Positions 1 through 9,387 are shown, counted from the first letter of the stretch. The stretch: 64,000 nt of DNA from Planctomycetota bacterium (GCA_016207825.1 JACQZI010000007.1:186001-250000), one strand, 5' to 3'. Notes: generated by a model from the sequence alone, not told the origin. Program-made: numbers and translations.

Positions 1-828
1 CTTTATTTCAGCAACCGCATCATGCAATTGCCGCTGGCGATTATCGGCATCTCCATGGCGATTGCCGTATTCCCGTTCCTTGCCGAATACATCAGCAAAA
101 AGAATATTTGCGGGATGAAGCAAGATCTGGCGAAGTCTCTCAGGCTCACTATGTTCATCGCGATTCCGGCATCTATCGGCCTAGTTGTCTTGTGCGTGCC
201 GGTTGTAGATTTGGTATATAATATTTTGCCTAAGTTCTTATTCCACGGCAAAGGACTTGATAACGCGGCGGTAACGCGCACGGCCGCGGCGCTTGCCTGT
301 TACGCCATCGGCATCTGGGCATATGGTGGCTTGCAGATAATCAACCGCGCTTTTTACGCCTTTAACGACATGAAAACGCCGGTCAAGATTGGCGCCATGA
401 TGGTTATGATGAATGTTGTCCTTAACCTTATCCTGGTCCAATACATGCAGGAAGCCGGGATTGCGCTGGCGACGGCGATAACGGCGCTGGCCAATTTCTT
501 TACGCTGTTTTATCTACTTGAGAAAAAGACCTGCACTGGAGAGACTGAGGTGTTTGGCAAGTGGCAACGGGCAGAGTTTTCCAAGTCATTTATCTCCGGC
601 TTTATTATCGCGCTTATTATGGGAGCCGGTTGCTATTTCATGCTCCTGGCGATGCCGGAACCGATTGATAAAATAGAAATACTCTGGGTCGGGCTGATGA
701 AGGTGATAATCCCGGTAACCGGCGGCGTGATTTTATATATGCTCATTTCTCTGGTATTCGCACGCGAAAACTTCAAGGAATTCTGGGTTAATGCGGGCTT
801 GAAACGCAAGGCAAGAAAGAATAAGTAA
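1..828 (+). CDS. murJ: MurJ-type lipid II flippase, C-terminal part
   Basis: The reading frame is open to the left edge of the window, so the N-terminal half is missing. The visible 275 residues are strongly hydrophobic with about seven membrane segments. They include the family-typical stretch reading YFSNRIMQLPLAIIGISMAI near the start, and a later segment with the R-A-F-YAFNDMKTP loop typical of MVF/MurJ proteins. MurJ flips lipid-linked peptidoglycan precursor across the inner membrane. The basic C-terminus ends in KRKARKNK. The family call is secure from these motifs; the flippase role is taken from the family. Confidence 0.87.
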   Translation, partial: LYFSNRIMQLPLAIIGISMAIAVFPFLAEYISKKNICGMKQDLAKSLRLTMFIAIPASIGLVVLCVPVVDLVYNILPKFLFHGKGLDNAAVTRTAAALACYAIGIWAYGGLQIINRAFYAFNDMKTPVKIGAMMVMMNVVLNLILVQYMQEAGIALATAITALANFFTLFYLLEKKTCTGETEVFGKWQRAEFSKSFISGFIIALIMGAGCYFMLLAMPEPIDKIEILWVGLMKVIIPVTGGVILYMLISLVFARENFKEFWVNAGLKRKARKNK

Positions 829-845
829 AAGCTGCGCTTCGTCTC

Positions 846-1520
846 TCATTCTTCCAAGGCTATATCATCGGAGGTATTGTCTTTGCCATCCGGGCCGAGT
901 GATTTTAGATTATATTGATGCTCGTCAACGAGCTCGTAAATAATTTCATTACCCCATGGATCTTTAAGCATGTTTTTATCCATAAAAGATCCTTTATCAT
1001 CATGTTCCAGAGTTAGGAAAAGTAACCCTTCGTCCGTGGCCGGATACTTTGCGTAACAGCACTTGTATTTCTCCAGGGCATATTGGATTCCTCTAAGGCG
1101 GCTTTCCGCCGAGATAATCATGGCCTTGGCCCTTTCAGCGGACAGCTTTTCATAGTATTCAGGGGCGTATTTTTTTACGACTTCTTCTACAAGCGCGTTT
1201 TCCTTGCTCAGATCGCCGCCGGTCAGCTCGGCACTTAATGTCTCGCCTTCTTTCAACAAGCTTTGTTCCCTTTGCGCCAGTTTTTCGTCAACCCGCAATT
1301 CAGGCAATTTCTCCTTCTGCGCCTCGATATCCACCAACTCCTTTATGATTTCTGCCATCCGCATTTTCTTGGCTTCAACCGGGTTATCAGGTACCGTCTC
1401 AACGGGAGTTGTTGCCGAAGGATTGACTGCCTCCTTTGGTGATTCCTTTTTGCAGGCGCCTAACGGAATTATAAGAGCTACCAGCAAATTCAGGACAATA
1501 ATTCTTATGAATTTATTCAT
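846..1520 (-). CDS. Lipoprotein with a C-terminal GspG-like pseudopilin domain
   Basis: A type II signal peptide ends in the lipobox LGAC, so the mature protein should be lipid-anchored. Residues about 45-140 are charged and predicted helical. The last 80 residues match the globular, calcium-binding part of the major type II pseudopilin GspG: YPATDEGL, then DPWGN, then SLGPDGK followed by SDDI. The N-terminal prepilin cleavage motif and hydrophobic helix of a real GspG are absent. AAGGAGG precedes the start. It lies near a minus-strand pseudopilin operon but 1.2 kb beyond its end and separated by plus-strand genes. The function is unknown; a periplasmic partner of the secretion pseudopilus is one possibility. 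Confidence 0.8.
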   Translation of the reverse strand: MNKFIRIIVLNLLVALIIPLGACKKESPKEAVNPSATTPVETVPDNPVEAKKMRMAEIIKELVDIEAQKEKLPELRVDEKLAQREQSLLKEGETLSAELTGGDLSKENALVEEVVKKYAPEYYEKLSAERAKAMIISAESRLRGIQYALEKYKCCYAKYPATDEGLLFLTLEHDDKGSFMDKNMLKDPWGNEIIYELVDEHQYNLKSLGPDGKDNTSDDIALEE

Positions 1521-1571
1521 ACTCGCCTCCTTATGTTAACACTTATTTATCGGAATTTGGTATGCTTAGAA

Positions 1572-1600
1572 TTGACACTTTTCGATTATTATGGTATAGA
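1572..1600 (+). promoter_or_regulatory. Sigma-70-type promoter upstream of the EamA gene
   Basis: TTGACA at 1572-1577 and TATAGA at 1595-1600 are separated by 17 bases. The predicted start of transcription is about 95 bases before the EamA start codon, and a REP-like palindrome lies in the leader. Confidence 0.6.
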
Positions 1601-1617
1601 CTTTTTATAAACAGATT

Positions 1618-1685
1618 AAATCCCGCTCCCTCCCGCTGGGGCGGGACCAGCCCTGACCCCGAATGCTTTCGGGGTCGGGGGTAAT
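1618..1685. repeat. REP-like GC-rich palindromic element
   Basis: This stretch contains two nested palindromes: CCCGCT-GGGGCGGG and CCCCGAATGCTTTCGGGG. It belongs to a dispersed family sharing words such as GCGGGA, GGGGACG and CCCGATT. Other copies lie near 3150, 18233, 19012, 35760, 37672, 38120, 43033, 44231, 44641, 57152 and 60148. Confidence 0.65.
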
Positions 1686-1700
1686 TGAAAGGAGCGAATC

Positions 1701-2147
1701 ATGGACACGAGAGCAATAATTTTCATCATAATCGCCATATTCGGATGGGGAATTGCCGCGGTCTTCGATAAGATGGCCCTTAAGACAGGCGATTCTTTCT
1801 CCGGGCTGACCATCCGGGCAGCGGTGGTTTTTGTCACCATGGCGCTTCTGGCGGTTTTCTCCGGCAAGAGCCAATCCATTATAACTCTCGTCCGGAGTGA
1901 TATGCGCTCAACATTGTATTTTGCCGCCAGTGGAATACTCGCCGGTTTTATCGCCATGGTCGCCTATTACGCGGCCTTGCGGCTGGCGCCGAGCTCGCAG
2001 GTAGTCCCGATATCATCGGCGTATCCTTTGGTTACGGCGCTTTTTGCCATGTTCCTATTAAAAGAAACCGTTTCCGTCCAACAATGGCTGGGAATTTTAC
2101 TCATTATGATAGGAATTTACCTGGTGCAGGTTAAGCCGACCACATAG
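1701..2147 (+). CDS. Single-domain EamA/DMT-family membrane transporter
   Basis: The protein has 148 residues with five hydrophobic segments and one EamA repeat; most family members carry two and are about 300 residues long. Recognisable features are the opening helix with FGWGIAAVFDKMAL and the late segment VVPISSAYPLVTALFA followed by LLKETVSVQQWLGILLIMIGI. Half-size members are thought to work as dimers. The substrate cannot be told. GGAG six bases before the ATG supports the start, and a consensus promoter lies at 1572-1600. It stands alone. Confidence 0.82.
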   Translation: MDTRAIIFIIIAIFGWGIAAVFDKMALKTGDSFSGLTIRAAVVFVTMALLAVFSGKSQSIITLVRSDMRSTLYFAASGILAGFIAMVAYYAALRLAPSSQVVPISSAYPLVTALFAMFLLKETVSVQQWLGILLIMIGIYLVQVKPTT

Positions 2148-2161
2148 CTTATTAATTTTAT

Positions 2162-2191
2162 TTGACAGGCAATAGCCTTTTGGATTAATAT
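2162..2191 (+). promoter_or_regulatory. Sigma-70-type promoter of the 2224 gene
   Basis: TTGACA at 2162-2167 is followed after 17-18 bases by TTAATA/TAATAT at 2185-2191. The next gene has a strong ribosome binding site, GAAGGAG, seven bases before its ATG. Confidence 0.55.
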
Positions 2192-2223
2192 AGAAGGCGT
2201 AATCACTAAAGAAGGAGATAATT

Positions 2224-2685
2224 ATGGGACCAATTCCGATAAATCCGTGGGAAGTGGCAGATAATTCAGTCGCATTCCTGTTTTCTCTTTTTACCACCGC
2301 CGCACTGACATACCTGGTCTGGAAAGTGATGAATAGTTTCCTGGATTTATTCGTGGGAAAAGGCATGGCCTTTCTGGGCGCGGTCTTCTCGGCCGTCTTG
2401 GTAATGTCGGCGGGATTACAGGTCTCGGTCAGCTTCCTTGAAAGCGCGCGGACCATTTATATTTTACAGGGACTGATTGCGGGTATCGTCCGGACGATTA
2501 ACGCCTGCATCGCACCGCGCTGGATGAATCCGCTGGAATTCCTTATTTTCGTTTCTTTCGGCCTTTATATTTGCTACTGGCTCCATACGCGCTTCGCGCC
2601 CAAGCATACGGCGGACGATTTAAGACGCAAGATTGACCGCGCACTGGAAGACAATAGCTCCAAGGAAAAATCCTATCCGTATTAA
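2224..2685 (+). CDS. Hypothetical four-helix membrane protein
   Basis: I do not recognise this 153-residue protein. It has roughly four hydrophobic segments (about residues 17-40, 47-68, 77-92 and 103-120) and a short charged tail from DDLRRKIDRALED onward that should lie in the cytoplasm. It has its own promoter and a strong Shine-Dalgarno sequence, so it is very probably expressed. It converges with the pseudopilin operon, with only four bases between the two stop codons, so the two transcription units share a terminator region or overlap. Confidence 0.65.
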   Translation: MGPIPINPWEVADNSVAFLFSLFTTAALTYLVWKVMNSFLDLFVGKGMAFLGAVFSAVLVMSAGLQVSVSFLESARTIYILQGLIAGIVRTINACIAPRWMNPLEFLIFVSFGLYICYWLHTRFAPKHTADDLRRKIDRALEDNSSKEKSYPY

Positions 2686-2689
2686 ACAC

Positions 2690-3118
2690 TTACCGCAACA
2701 TAATGGCTTGGAACTTTTCCGAATGGCTATACCTGCCCCGCATCCATTTTATGGTCAGAACCACAAGTATGGAATTCTTGCCGGCATCGCGCACGGCGGG
2801 ACTTACCGGTTCCAAAGAAACGAATTCGAGGTCATAGCTGTAATTAGGAGGGAAAGAAGGATGTTTCTGGTCGTATAAGCTTTGCGGGGTATCCCCGATA
2901 GCTTTAAGCTTTGCGGAAATCTCGGAAAAGATGGTGGTGGCATAAGAGGTCAGCGTCAAATCGGTTACGCCCTGGTAAAGCGAATGGGTGCCCCGGCCCA
3001 GAAGTGAAAATATACTGGATAAACCAATTGCCAAAACAAGCAAAGCAATAATAACTTCAAGCAAGGTAAAGCCCTTAATGACCTCGCGTTGACAACCGTA
3101 TTTTTTACCTGTAATCAT
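2690..3118 (-). CDS. Type II secretion minor pseudopilin, GspI-like
   Basis: The start is a type III (prepilin) signal: a short basic leader, then GFTLLEVIIALLVLAIGLSS with the cleavage-site glycine and the conserved glutamate at position 5 of the mature protein. The 142-residue length and the hydrophobic helix followed by a small beta-rich domain fit GspI. It is the last gene of the H-K-J-I series, after a 59-base gap that contains a REP-like palindrome. Pseudopilins form the periplasmic pseudopilus that pushes substrates through the outer-membrane secretin. No secretin or ATPase gene is in the window. The I subtype rests on gene order as much as on sequence. Confidence 0.75.
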   Translation of the reverse strand: MITGKKYGCQREVIKGFTLLEVIIALLVLAIGLSSIFSLLGRGTHSLYQGVTDLTLTSYATTIFSEISAKLKAIGDTPQSLYDQKHPSFPPNYSYDLEFVSLEPVSPAVRDAGKNSILVVLTIKWMRGRYSHSEKFQAIMLR

Positions 3119-3177
3119 ATCTATAATGCCACACTCACCTACGGTCTCCGCCCGCTTTCATCCCGCACAAGACGGGA

Positions 3178-4179
3178 TTACGGGGACGTCGCTGTTGCTC
3201 CGCTGGTAACAAAATACAACAATTGTTTTAAGGTTTCTCCGTAAATGACAAATGCCCCGCTTGGATGGTCCGCCTTTGCGGTATTACGAGCGCCGCGCTG
3301 GCTGACCTTTATGTTGTTACCGCTGAAGCCGGAAAACTCAATCCATTCCTGATCTATTTTAACGTATTCAGAAGGCGCTGGTAATCCGTTGGTATTGCTG
3401 ACAAGCAATGTATTATCGTTATCTGTCCTCAGCGTGATATAAGGCTCCGGAAATACCGAGGGCTTCAAGACCACTTCAAGCTCTATCGCGGGGGGCAATG
3501 TCTGTTTTACCACCAGCGTATTTTCATCCGAAGAAGGCTTAAGGGTGTCTTTATCCTGAGGCAAAGAATCCCATTTTTTCTCTGTTTTAGAACTGTCAAT
3601 AACCAGCTTGACCCCAAAATAGACAACATCTTCAAAAAGCGTCTCCTGGGTGGATAGAGGGAAACTTCCTGAGATGTATTCTTTATCCACAAAAAATTTA
3701 ACGGCCGTGGCTTTATCAAGTACGCTGCGGCATAGGGTTGTTTTACCCGAAGCATTCGTTCTAATGTAATACATCACCCGGATAACCCTTTTAGAGGGTA
3801 TATTACCGGAGCTGAATTCATACATGTTATCGCTGTCGGTCCGGACAAGATAAACCCAATGGTTACCTGCCTGGTCGATATCGGTATAAAAACTCGGCTC
3901 TTTTACGCTGATATCATCAGGCAACGGCTTGTTCCCGACGATATCTTTAATAACTTCTCTGGTTTCTTTTTCCAAATAAACGCTTTCCATGTCGTTTCTT
4001 AATGTTTCCAGTATTATCTGTCGGCGGTCGGTAACATCACCCTGCCGTTCGCTCCCGCGCCATAAATCAAAAGACACCTTGATAAGCCCGGCAAGCAACA
4101 CGCATAAAAAGGAAAATATGCTTATGGCGATAAGGAGTTCAATAAGAGTTAACCCGTCTTTCTGTTTCAGTTTAATCAT
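3178..4179 (-). CDS. Type II secretion minor pseudopilin, GspJ-like, with an extra C-terminal module
   Basis: The prepilin motif is DGLTLIELLIAISIFSFLCV, and the 333 residues exceed the usual 200 or so of GspJ. The region after the helix, with RRQIILETLRNDMESVYLE, resembles GspJ. Residues about 270-325 contain a module ending in IDQEWIEFSGFSG, then RGARNT and DHPSGA. The same module is repeated in the neighbouring GspK-like giant. The ATG lies directly next to the TAG stop of the upstream gene, so the two are translationally coupled. Low-complexity loops rich in T, S and D suggest a long surface-exposed insertion. Confidence 0.75.
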   Translation of the reverse strand: MIKLKQKDGLTLIELLIAISIFSFLCVLLAGLIKVSFDLWRGSERQGDVTDRRQIILETLRNDMESVYLEKETREVIKDIVGNKPLPDDISVKEPSFYTDIDQAGNHWVYLVRTDSDNMYEFSSGNIPSKRVIRVMYYIRTNASGKTTLCRSVLDKATAVKFFVDKEYISGSFPLSTQETLFEDVVYFGVKLVIDSSKTEKKWDSLPQDKDTLKPSSDENTLVVKQTLPPAIELEVVLKPSVFPEPYITLRTDNDNTLLVSNTNGLPAPSEYVKIDQEWIEFSGFSGNNIKVSQRGARNTAKADHPSGAFVIYGETLKQLLYFVTSGATATSP

Positions 4180-7100
4180 CTACTTTTCCTGGTTGGTTCT
4201 TATGAGATTTGGCTTTTCGTATTCCACCCACAAACCGCGTAAGGCCGGTGAATATTTCCAATCATCGCTTAAGAATGCGCCGCTCAGGTATTCCACGAAA
4301 GTCAGAACTTCTATCTGGTCGGATTTAAAATCGAACTCGTTGGCCCCGTCCGGCGCGGTAAATTCAAAAATACCGCCTTCTTCATTGGTCGGGTCGGTAT
4401 CCCATGCGGGAAGCGAATTAAACCTAACCAGCATTTTTATCCTTACGTTAGGACGGCCGGAGCCGTCATCATCCCACTTCAGGTTTTTCCATTTGGCATC
4501 AATCATTCTTGTGGCCGACTTGAAATACGCCATGGTTGTATCAAACGCACCCACCTGGTAACGGTCAAAATAACGGAAAGGAATCCCGACTGCAAGCGTA
4601 TTCTGGCTGTGCGGAAGTGGCATGGTGCCGAAGGAACCGCGGTATATACCCCTGTAGTTTTTGTCATACGGCATATAGGGGTCGTTCCCCGACAGTCCTG
4701 AATAACCGATCACCTCGTTATCAGCCAGAATATAACCTTCGGTCATGAAAGTCGACTGCGTGGTAAACGTAATATAACTATCCTCGGCTGAAATATCCGT
4801 ATCAAGTACGCCGATAGGGATGAAAGCCATATGCATGGCGCGCTGGCTGTTATCATGAGTCTGGATAGGCGACTCAAGAAAACCGCGCTTGCAATTAATC
4901 AGTTGCCGACCTGAAGCACTAATGCTGACATAACCGATAATTTCATCGCCTATTTTTATCAAGCCGGGTTCGCCCAAGCCGCTTACATTATTCATGGTAA
5001 TCGGGTCGCCGGAAGCAGGGCTGTCCGGAAGAATATCCATGGCGGATTTGAAATCGCCTTTGTTGGTCCGGAAGAATTTCACCTCATCAATCATACCGTC
5101 AAAACTTACCGGGATTTCGCCGTCAATAAACGGGCATTTGCTTCCGGCATAGCATTTTTCCGGTATATAAGAAAGCAGTTCGTCTGACGGGAATTTGAGA
5201 AGTCTGGTAATATTATTATCTACCGGATATTCCCGGCTGACATTATCCGTAAAAGTCAAAAGCCATTGGTTATTGATATAACGGAGGCGGCTTATGATGC
5301 ATTCCTCCTTATCCAGGGTCTGGTCAGGCTCGATGATAGTCACCCTGTCGCCTCCTCCGGAATAAGGCGACTTGGCGGCGATGACCTGCATTATTTTAGA
5401 CCCAACAGTCTGTGTCATTGCGCCGGTCCAGTAAAGTCCCCTTTGGAAATTGAGAGGCGTAGTGCCGTTGACAATCCCGATAAAATAATCGGTTCCTTCC
5501 CTCTGCACTGGCCCTAGCCATTCATCGCCGATTTCGATAATCCCGCGGTCCGGGTAATTAGTATTATCCGTAACCTTTAGAGAATATAATTTAGTCTCGT
5601 TCCGGTCTCCATGAAAAGCGGCGGTTGTGGATACCATTCCTCGCTGGCAGCCGGTAAAACAGCCGACGGTTACGGTCGGGGTGCTGATTTCGTTGATTTG
5701 AATCATCCCATCGCCGTTTAAATCGTTTTCTATATAATCAATTACATCCATCGTCCCTTTACCGGAATAGAAAATAACCTCTGACCCTATCACAAGATAA
5801 CCTTCACCCGGAAAATCGTCTATCGTGCATGTCCTGGTATAGTTCGTATATGCATAGGTTTGTGTATTATAGACCGAGTAAGAAATATCACAAGGGGTAA
5901 TCGGTATCTGCGAATCGGCTGCCAGAATTCCTTCTTCCTGCAACACATTACCTAAACCATCCAATATTTCCGGCTTGCAAACTTGGACTCGGGGCATGAA
6001 TTGGGGTAATTCGGTCGCCACGGTTGCCCCGCCGGTTTTTATCCTGGAACTATCCAGCGCCGGATAACCGCTTAAGGTTATGTTGCTTTTAAGCACATTG
6101 GCGTATCCATACATGGTTACCTTGGCGCCAGCCGGGTGTTTTTTAATCGTCGTCCCCCGCGCCCCACGCCCGTGATAAGCAAGGATATCCGGCTGTCCCG
6201 GAGTAGGATTCGGGATCCAAACCTGAACGACGCGCAGCCCACCGCCGGCTGTCCCGCTGTATTCAATAGCTTCATCGCCGATTTCCACCACCCCGCTCGG
6301 AGGGAATAAACCGGCAAAGGTCATCGGGATAATAAGTCCTGCTCCGTCCGGCGTGGTTATATCAACCGAATCGGTTAGTTCCGCGGAAAGCTCACCCACC
6401 AAATCCTGCCCGCCGATATTATGTGAAAAATTACCGACCGGTTTCCCATCCAGGAATAAAGCCATCTGGGCGTATTTAGTCCCTTTCCAGTAAGCACCCA
6501 AATGATACCAGGTATCGGCTCTGAGCGTTACGTTTGCCTTGATCTGTGAGAATTCCTGGGCAACGGTCGCATCACACGCCTTAAGAATAAGCTCGCCTCC
6601 GGCATAATAAAGCACAATGCGGTTTTCATAATCCCGCTGGCCGATATCAAAGAAATATAAGGGGGAAACAATTGTGTTTATCTTCACCCACATTTCCACC
6701 CCGCCGGGCATGATATCCAGGTTCTGCATGGTAAAAATATTACTTGCCGTGTAGCTCACGGGATTCCCCTGTAAATCTATTCCCTCATGCGTATCGTTGA
6801 AATGGTCGCTTAAGACTATACTGTTACCGCGCGTATCCGTACTTGCCTTAAGCTTCAATTCTCCTTTATCGGGGTCGCGCGAATGGTCCGGAAGCACATC
6901 CGGGTTGGTTGTCACCAAATTAGTTAAATTAGGATAAGTGCTAAACATGGCGGCATTACCGTAAGGAGATAGAAATTCCCTGTCGAAATCATACTGGCTT
7001 TCAATCCCCCACTTATTTGTTCCCGGCGGCGTGATATCAATAACCTCTCTTTTGGTCACCATGGTTGCCTCGTTTCCGGTGGGGTAATTCACAATCCCAG

Positions 7101-8340
7101 CTGAAACCGCGGTGTATTTATCGTATGAACGCACACAAAACGGGACTGTCGCGGTAAAAGTCCCTTCGATTAAATCATTGAATTCGGATTTACCGAGGTT
7201 GTTATTATAAAGAACATTACGCTGGTAACCGGTGATATCGGTTGCCGATACGCAGGCATCAAGCAGGAGATAATATTCGGTGATATCGGTAAATCCACCG
7301 GCTTTGACGTTCGCCCTTATCTTTTCCGTCACCTTTTCCGCTTCCTCTTCAGTCACGCGGTAATCGCGCTCCTCCCAAATCCACTCTTTGGCAATATCGT
7401 CCCAAACCGCTTCATAACCGTGCCAGCCCACGCCCAACAAATTAGCCTTAAGCACCTCATCCGGTGCCGTATTTATGTTTATGGGATGGATTTGGGCAAC
7501 CTCTATGACCGTAAAAGGCGAACGAAATTCCTCCGGCACATCACGGTCCAAATACACGCTTCTGGGTCCGGGGACGGTGTACCACTCTTCTCCCGGAGGG
7601 GGCCCGCCCGGCCCCGGCGGAGGCGGCGGGTAATGTTGCGGATGGTCGCTTATCGATACGGGATAAATTCCGTAACATACCGTGCACTGTTTTGTCGGAA
7701 TCACATAGGAACGGGCAAAGAATTGCTTATCGCCCTTGGTCAATCGGATGCGTGCCCCATCCCGGCGATACCGCCCTGATACGGGAGCAGTAAATATTGT
7801 CCGGGTCGTTTGCGTCGCCTCGTCAAAATAACAACCGCGCATCTGCACCGGTTCTATCCATTCATCCGAACAATACGAATATTCGGTAATAAAATCTTCC
7901 AGCTTTACCCCCTGCAAACTACTCATGATAGTCTTGAGATTGCGCATGATTGCCTCCGGCGCCGAACGGATATTGATTTTTCCCTGCTCGTCAAAAATAT
8001 CAACACCCCAGATATCGCCCCGCGGGTCCGGCACCTTGGTTAAAAAGGAAAACGCGTCCATATTCACCTTTAATTCCTGGGGGGTATCAACATCCGTATT
8101 TGTATAAGGCGGAACCGAACCTGCCTGCGTTTCGTAGGTGTCGTGTGTTTGGTAAAGACATGTGATAGCGGTATTACGCGCCGACTGCGCGTCATAGCGC
8201 GCCTGGTTGACAAAAAAGGTATTCCTGGTAATGCGCTCCTTGAAAAACATGGAAATGACAAAAGGTATTGCCAGCGCCACCAGGCTAGCCAGAATCAAAA
8301 CCACAATCACCAGCGCCAAACCCCGCTCACGCTTCTTCAT
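4180..8340 (-). CDS. Giant GspK-like pseudopilin with LamG and repeated IGDE modules
   Basis: At 1386 residues this is about four times the normal size of GspK. The N-terminus has a basic start and the helix LALVIVVLILASLVALAIP, and lacks the conserved glutamate at position 5 as GspK proteins do. The GspK signature INTAPDEVLKANLLG lies near residue 290. A proline/glycine run lies near residue 240. A LamG/concanavalin-like domain follows at about 510-660. After it come at least five modules with an IGDE-x-I-x-YSG core (near residues 685, 850, 937, 1128 and 1206), several followed by an RG-x-x-GT-H-x-x-G pattern. It overlaps the upstream gene by four bases (ATGA). It probably forms a decorated pseudopilus tip; that role is inferred. 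Confidence 0.78.
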   Translation of the reverse strand: MKKRERGLALVIVVLILASLVALAIPFVISMFFKERITRNTFFVNQARYDAQSARNTAITCLYQTHDTYETQAGSVPPYTNTDVDTPQELKVNMDAFSFLTKVPDPRGDIWGVDIFDEQGKINIRSAPEAIMRNLKTIMSSLQGVKLEDFITEYSYCSDEWIEPVQMRGCYFDEATQTTRTIFTAPVSGRYRRDGARIRLTKGDKQFFARSYVIPTKQCTVCYGIYPVSISDHPQHYPPPPPGPGGPPPGEEWYTVPGPRSVYLDRDVPEEFRSPFTVIEVAQIHPININTAPDEVLKANLLGVGWHGYEAVWDDIAKEWIWEERDYRVTEEEAEKVTEKIRANVKAGGFTDITEYYLLLDACVSATDITGYQRNVLYNNNLGKSEFNDLIEGTFTATVPFCVRSYDKYTAVSAGIVNYPTGNEATMVTKREVIDITPPGTNKWGIESQYDFDREFLSPYGNAAMFSTYPNLTNLVTTNPDVLPDHSRDPDKGELKLKASTDTRGNSIVLSDHFNDTHEGIDLQGNPVSYTASNIFTMQNLDIMPGGVEMWVKINTIVSPLYFFDIGQRDYENRIVLYYAGGELILKACDATVAQEFSQIKANVTLRADTWYHLGAYWKGTKYAQMALFLDGKPVGNFSHNIGGQDLVGELSAELTDSVDITTPDGAGLIIPMTFAGLFPPSGVVEIGDEAIEYSGTAGGGLRVVQVWIPNPTPGQPDILAYHGRGARGTTIKKHPAGAKVTMYGYANVLKSNITLSGYPALDSSRIKTGGATVATELPQFMPRVQVCKPEILDGLGNVLQEEGILAADSQIPITPCDISYSVYNTQTYAYTNYTRTCTIDDFPGEGYLVIGSEVIFYSGKGTMDVIDYIENDLNGDGMIQINEISTPTVTVGCFTGCQRGMVSTTAAFHGDRNETKLYSLKVTDNTNYPDRGIIEIGDEWLGPVQREGTDYFIGIVNGTTPLNFQRGLYWTGAMTQTVGSKIMQVIAAKSPYSGGGDRVTIIEPDQTLDKEECIISRLRYINNQWLLTFTDNVSREYPVDNNITRLLKFPSDELLSYIPEKCYAGSKCPFIDGEIPVSFDGMIDEVKFFRTNKGDFKSAMDILPDSPASGDPITMNNVSGLGEPGLIKIGDEIIGYVSISASGRQLINCKRGFLESPIQTHDNSQRAMHMAFIPIGVLDTDISAEDSYITFTTQSTFMTEGYILADNEVIGYSGLSGNDPYMPYDKNYRGIYRGSFGTMPLPHSQNTLAVGIPFRYFDRYQVGAFDTTMAYFKSATRMIDAKWKNLKWDDDGSGRPNVRIKMLVRFNSLPAWDTDPTNEEGGIFEFTAPDGANEFDFKSDQIEVLTFVEYLSGAFLSDDWKYSPALRGLWVEYEKPNLIRTNQEK

Positions 8341-9377
8341 TTAGCCTCCACCATTCCCGACGAATTTATTGTAATGCTAAAAGACTCCCTGTTAGCCGGC
8401 CAGGCCATCCCGATAGTTGCCGTGGTTGCCCCGCTTAAATTTCCTTTGCTGTCAAACGTCACTGTTATTTTATTATCTATCGGCGCTATACTGGATGTAA
8501 TTTCCACGCTCGGTGGATCCAGCTTGGTCAGATCGGTTGCCGCAATCGTGCTGATTTTAACCTCGTCCATTTTTCCGTAAAAAGGCGTATCCTGAAGCGA
8601 AAGCATCATAGGATTGAATTCCTTGGCCTGGGTCGTTCCGCTGATTTGGGCAACCAGGCTGTCGTTCAGCCAAACTTTTAAATCACCCCATTGCATGTTG
8701 TAAAGATTAGGCAAACGCGCTTCGTAAACCATTTTAAGCCGTGACCATCTTTCCAGCGGGACGATTCCTTTCATTGAAGTCGTTTGGACATCTCCGAATT
8801 TGGCGACCAATTCCCTATCATCGGTCAGCATCAGGAAATATTTGCTGTCCGCAGGCGATTCATCTTCGACAACGGGCATGCGCAAAATAATCTGGTCGGT
8901 CTGGCTGACCGGATAAATCCATAGGTCTATCATCAGGGACGTTTCGTTTCCCTTTAAGACAAGCTTTCCGCAATCTACCTCCCCGGCTCCGTTAAAAGCC
9001 AGTCCCCTGCCGAAACGGCCCTCCGGTGCAAGCTCAATAAGCCCGGTAAACTGGGCATCATTGCCGAAAGCGCCGGTGACTTTACCCATCGTGCCGTCTT
9101 CCATATGCCACAGGCGGCTATTGCGCCTGACCAAAAGGTAAACCTCTTTCTTGGAAAGGTCAAAGATAACCGAGGATGGTTCTTTCTGGGTAATCGCCTG
9201 GCTGCGTGCGCTTCTCAGCATGGAAACAATCGAGCCCTGGGTTGCCTGGAAGCCGAATTGCTTGTTCGCGGTGGAAATAAAAGCTATGCCCACGCCGGAA
9301 AGCATCGCGATAATGGTTATCACCACAATTAGCTCTATTAGCGTAAATCCGCCGCTCTTTTTCCCCGCGCATTTCAT
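8337..9377 (-). CDS. GspH-like pseudopilin fused to a LamG domain
   Basis: The prepilin motif GFTLIELIVVITIIAMLSGV is followed by a GspH-type region with MLRSARSQAITQKEP. From about residue 110 there is a LamG-like lectin fold: RFGRGLAFNGAGEVDCGK, then IDLWIYP, then WSRLKMVYE and DLKVWLNDSLVA. It is the first gene of the minus-strand pseudopilin operon. No Shine-Dalgarno sequence precedes the ATG. Instead a TTGACA-17-TATATT promoter at 9416-9388 would start the transcript about four bases before the codon. LamG domains usually bind carbohydrate or protein, so the pseudopilus may contact polysaccharide. Confidence 0.78.
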   Translation of the reverse strand: MKCAGKKSGGFTLIELIVVITIIAMLSGVGIAFISTANKQFGFQATQGSIVSMLRSARSQAITQKEPSSVIFDLSKKEVYLLVRRNSRLWHMEDGTMGKVTGAFGNDAQFTGLIELAPEGRFGRGLAFNGAGEVDCGKLVLKGNETSLMIDLWIYPVSQTDQIILRMPVVEDESPADSKYFLMLTDDRELVAKFGDVQTTSMKGIVPLERWSRLKMVYEARLPNLYNMQWGDLKVWLNDSLVAQISGTTQAKEFNPMMLSLQDTPFYGKMDEVKISTIAATDLTKLDPPSVEITSSIAPIDNKITVTFDSKGNLSGATTATIGMAWPANRESFSITINSSGMVEAK

Positions 9378-9387
9378 ATATATTGGA

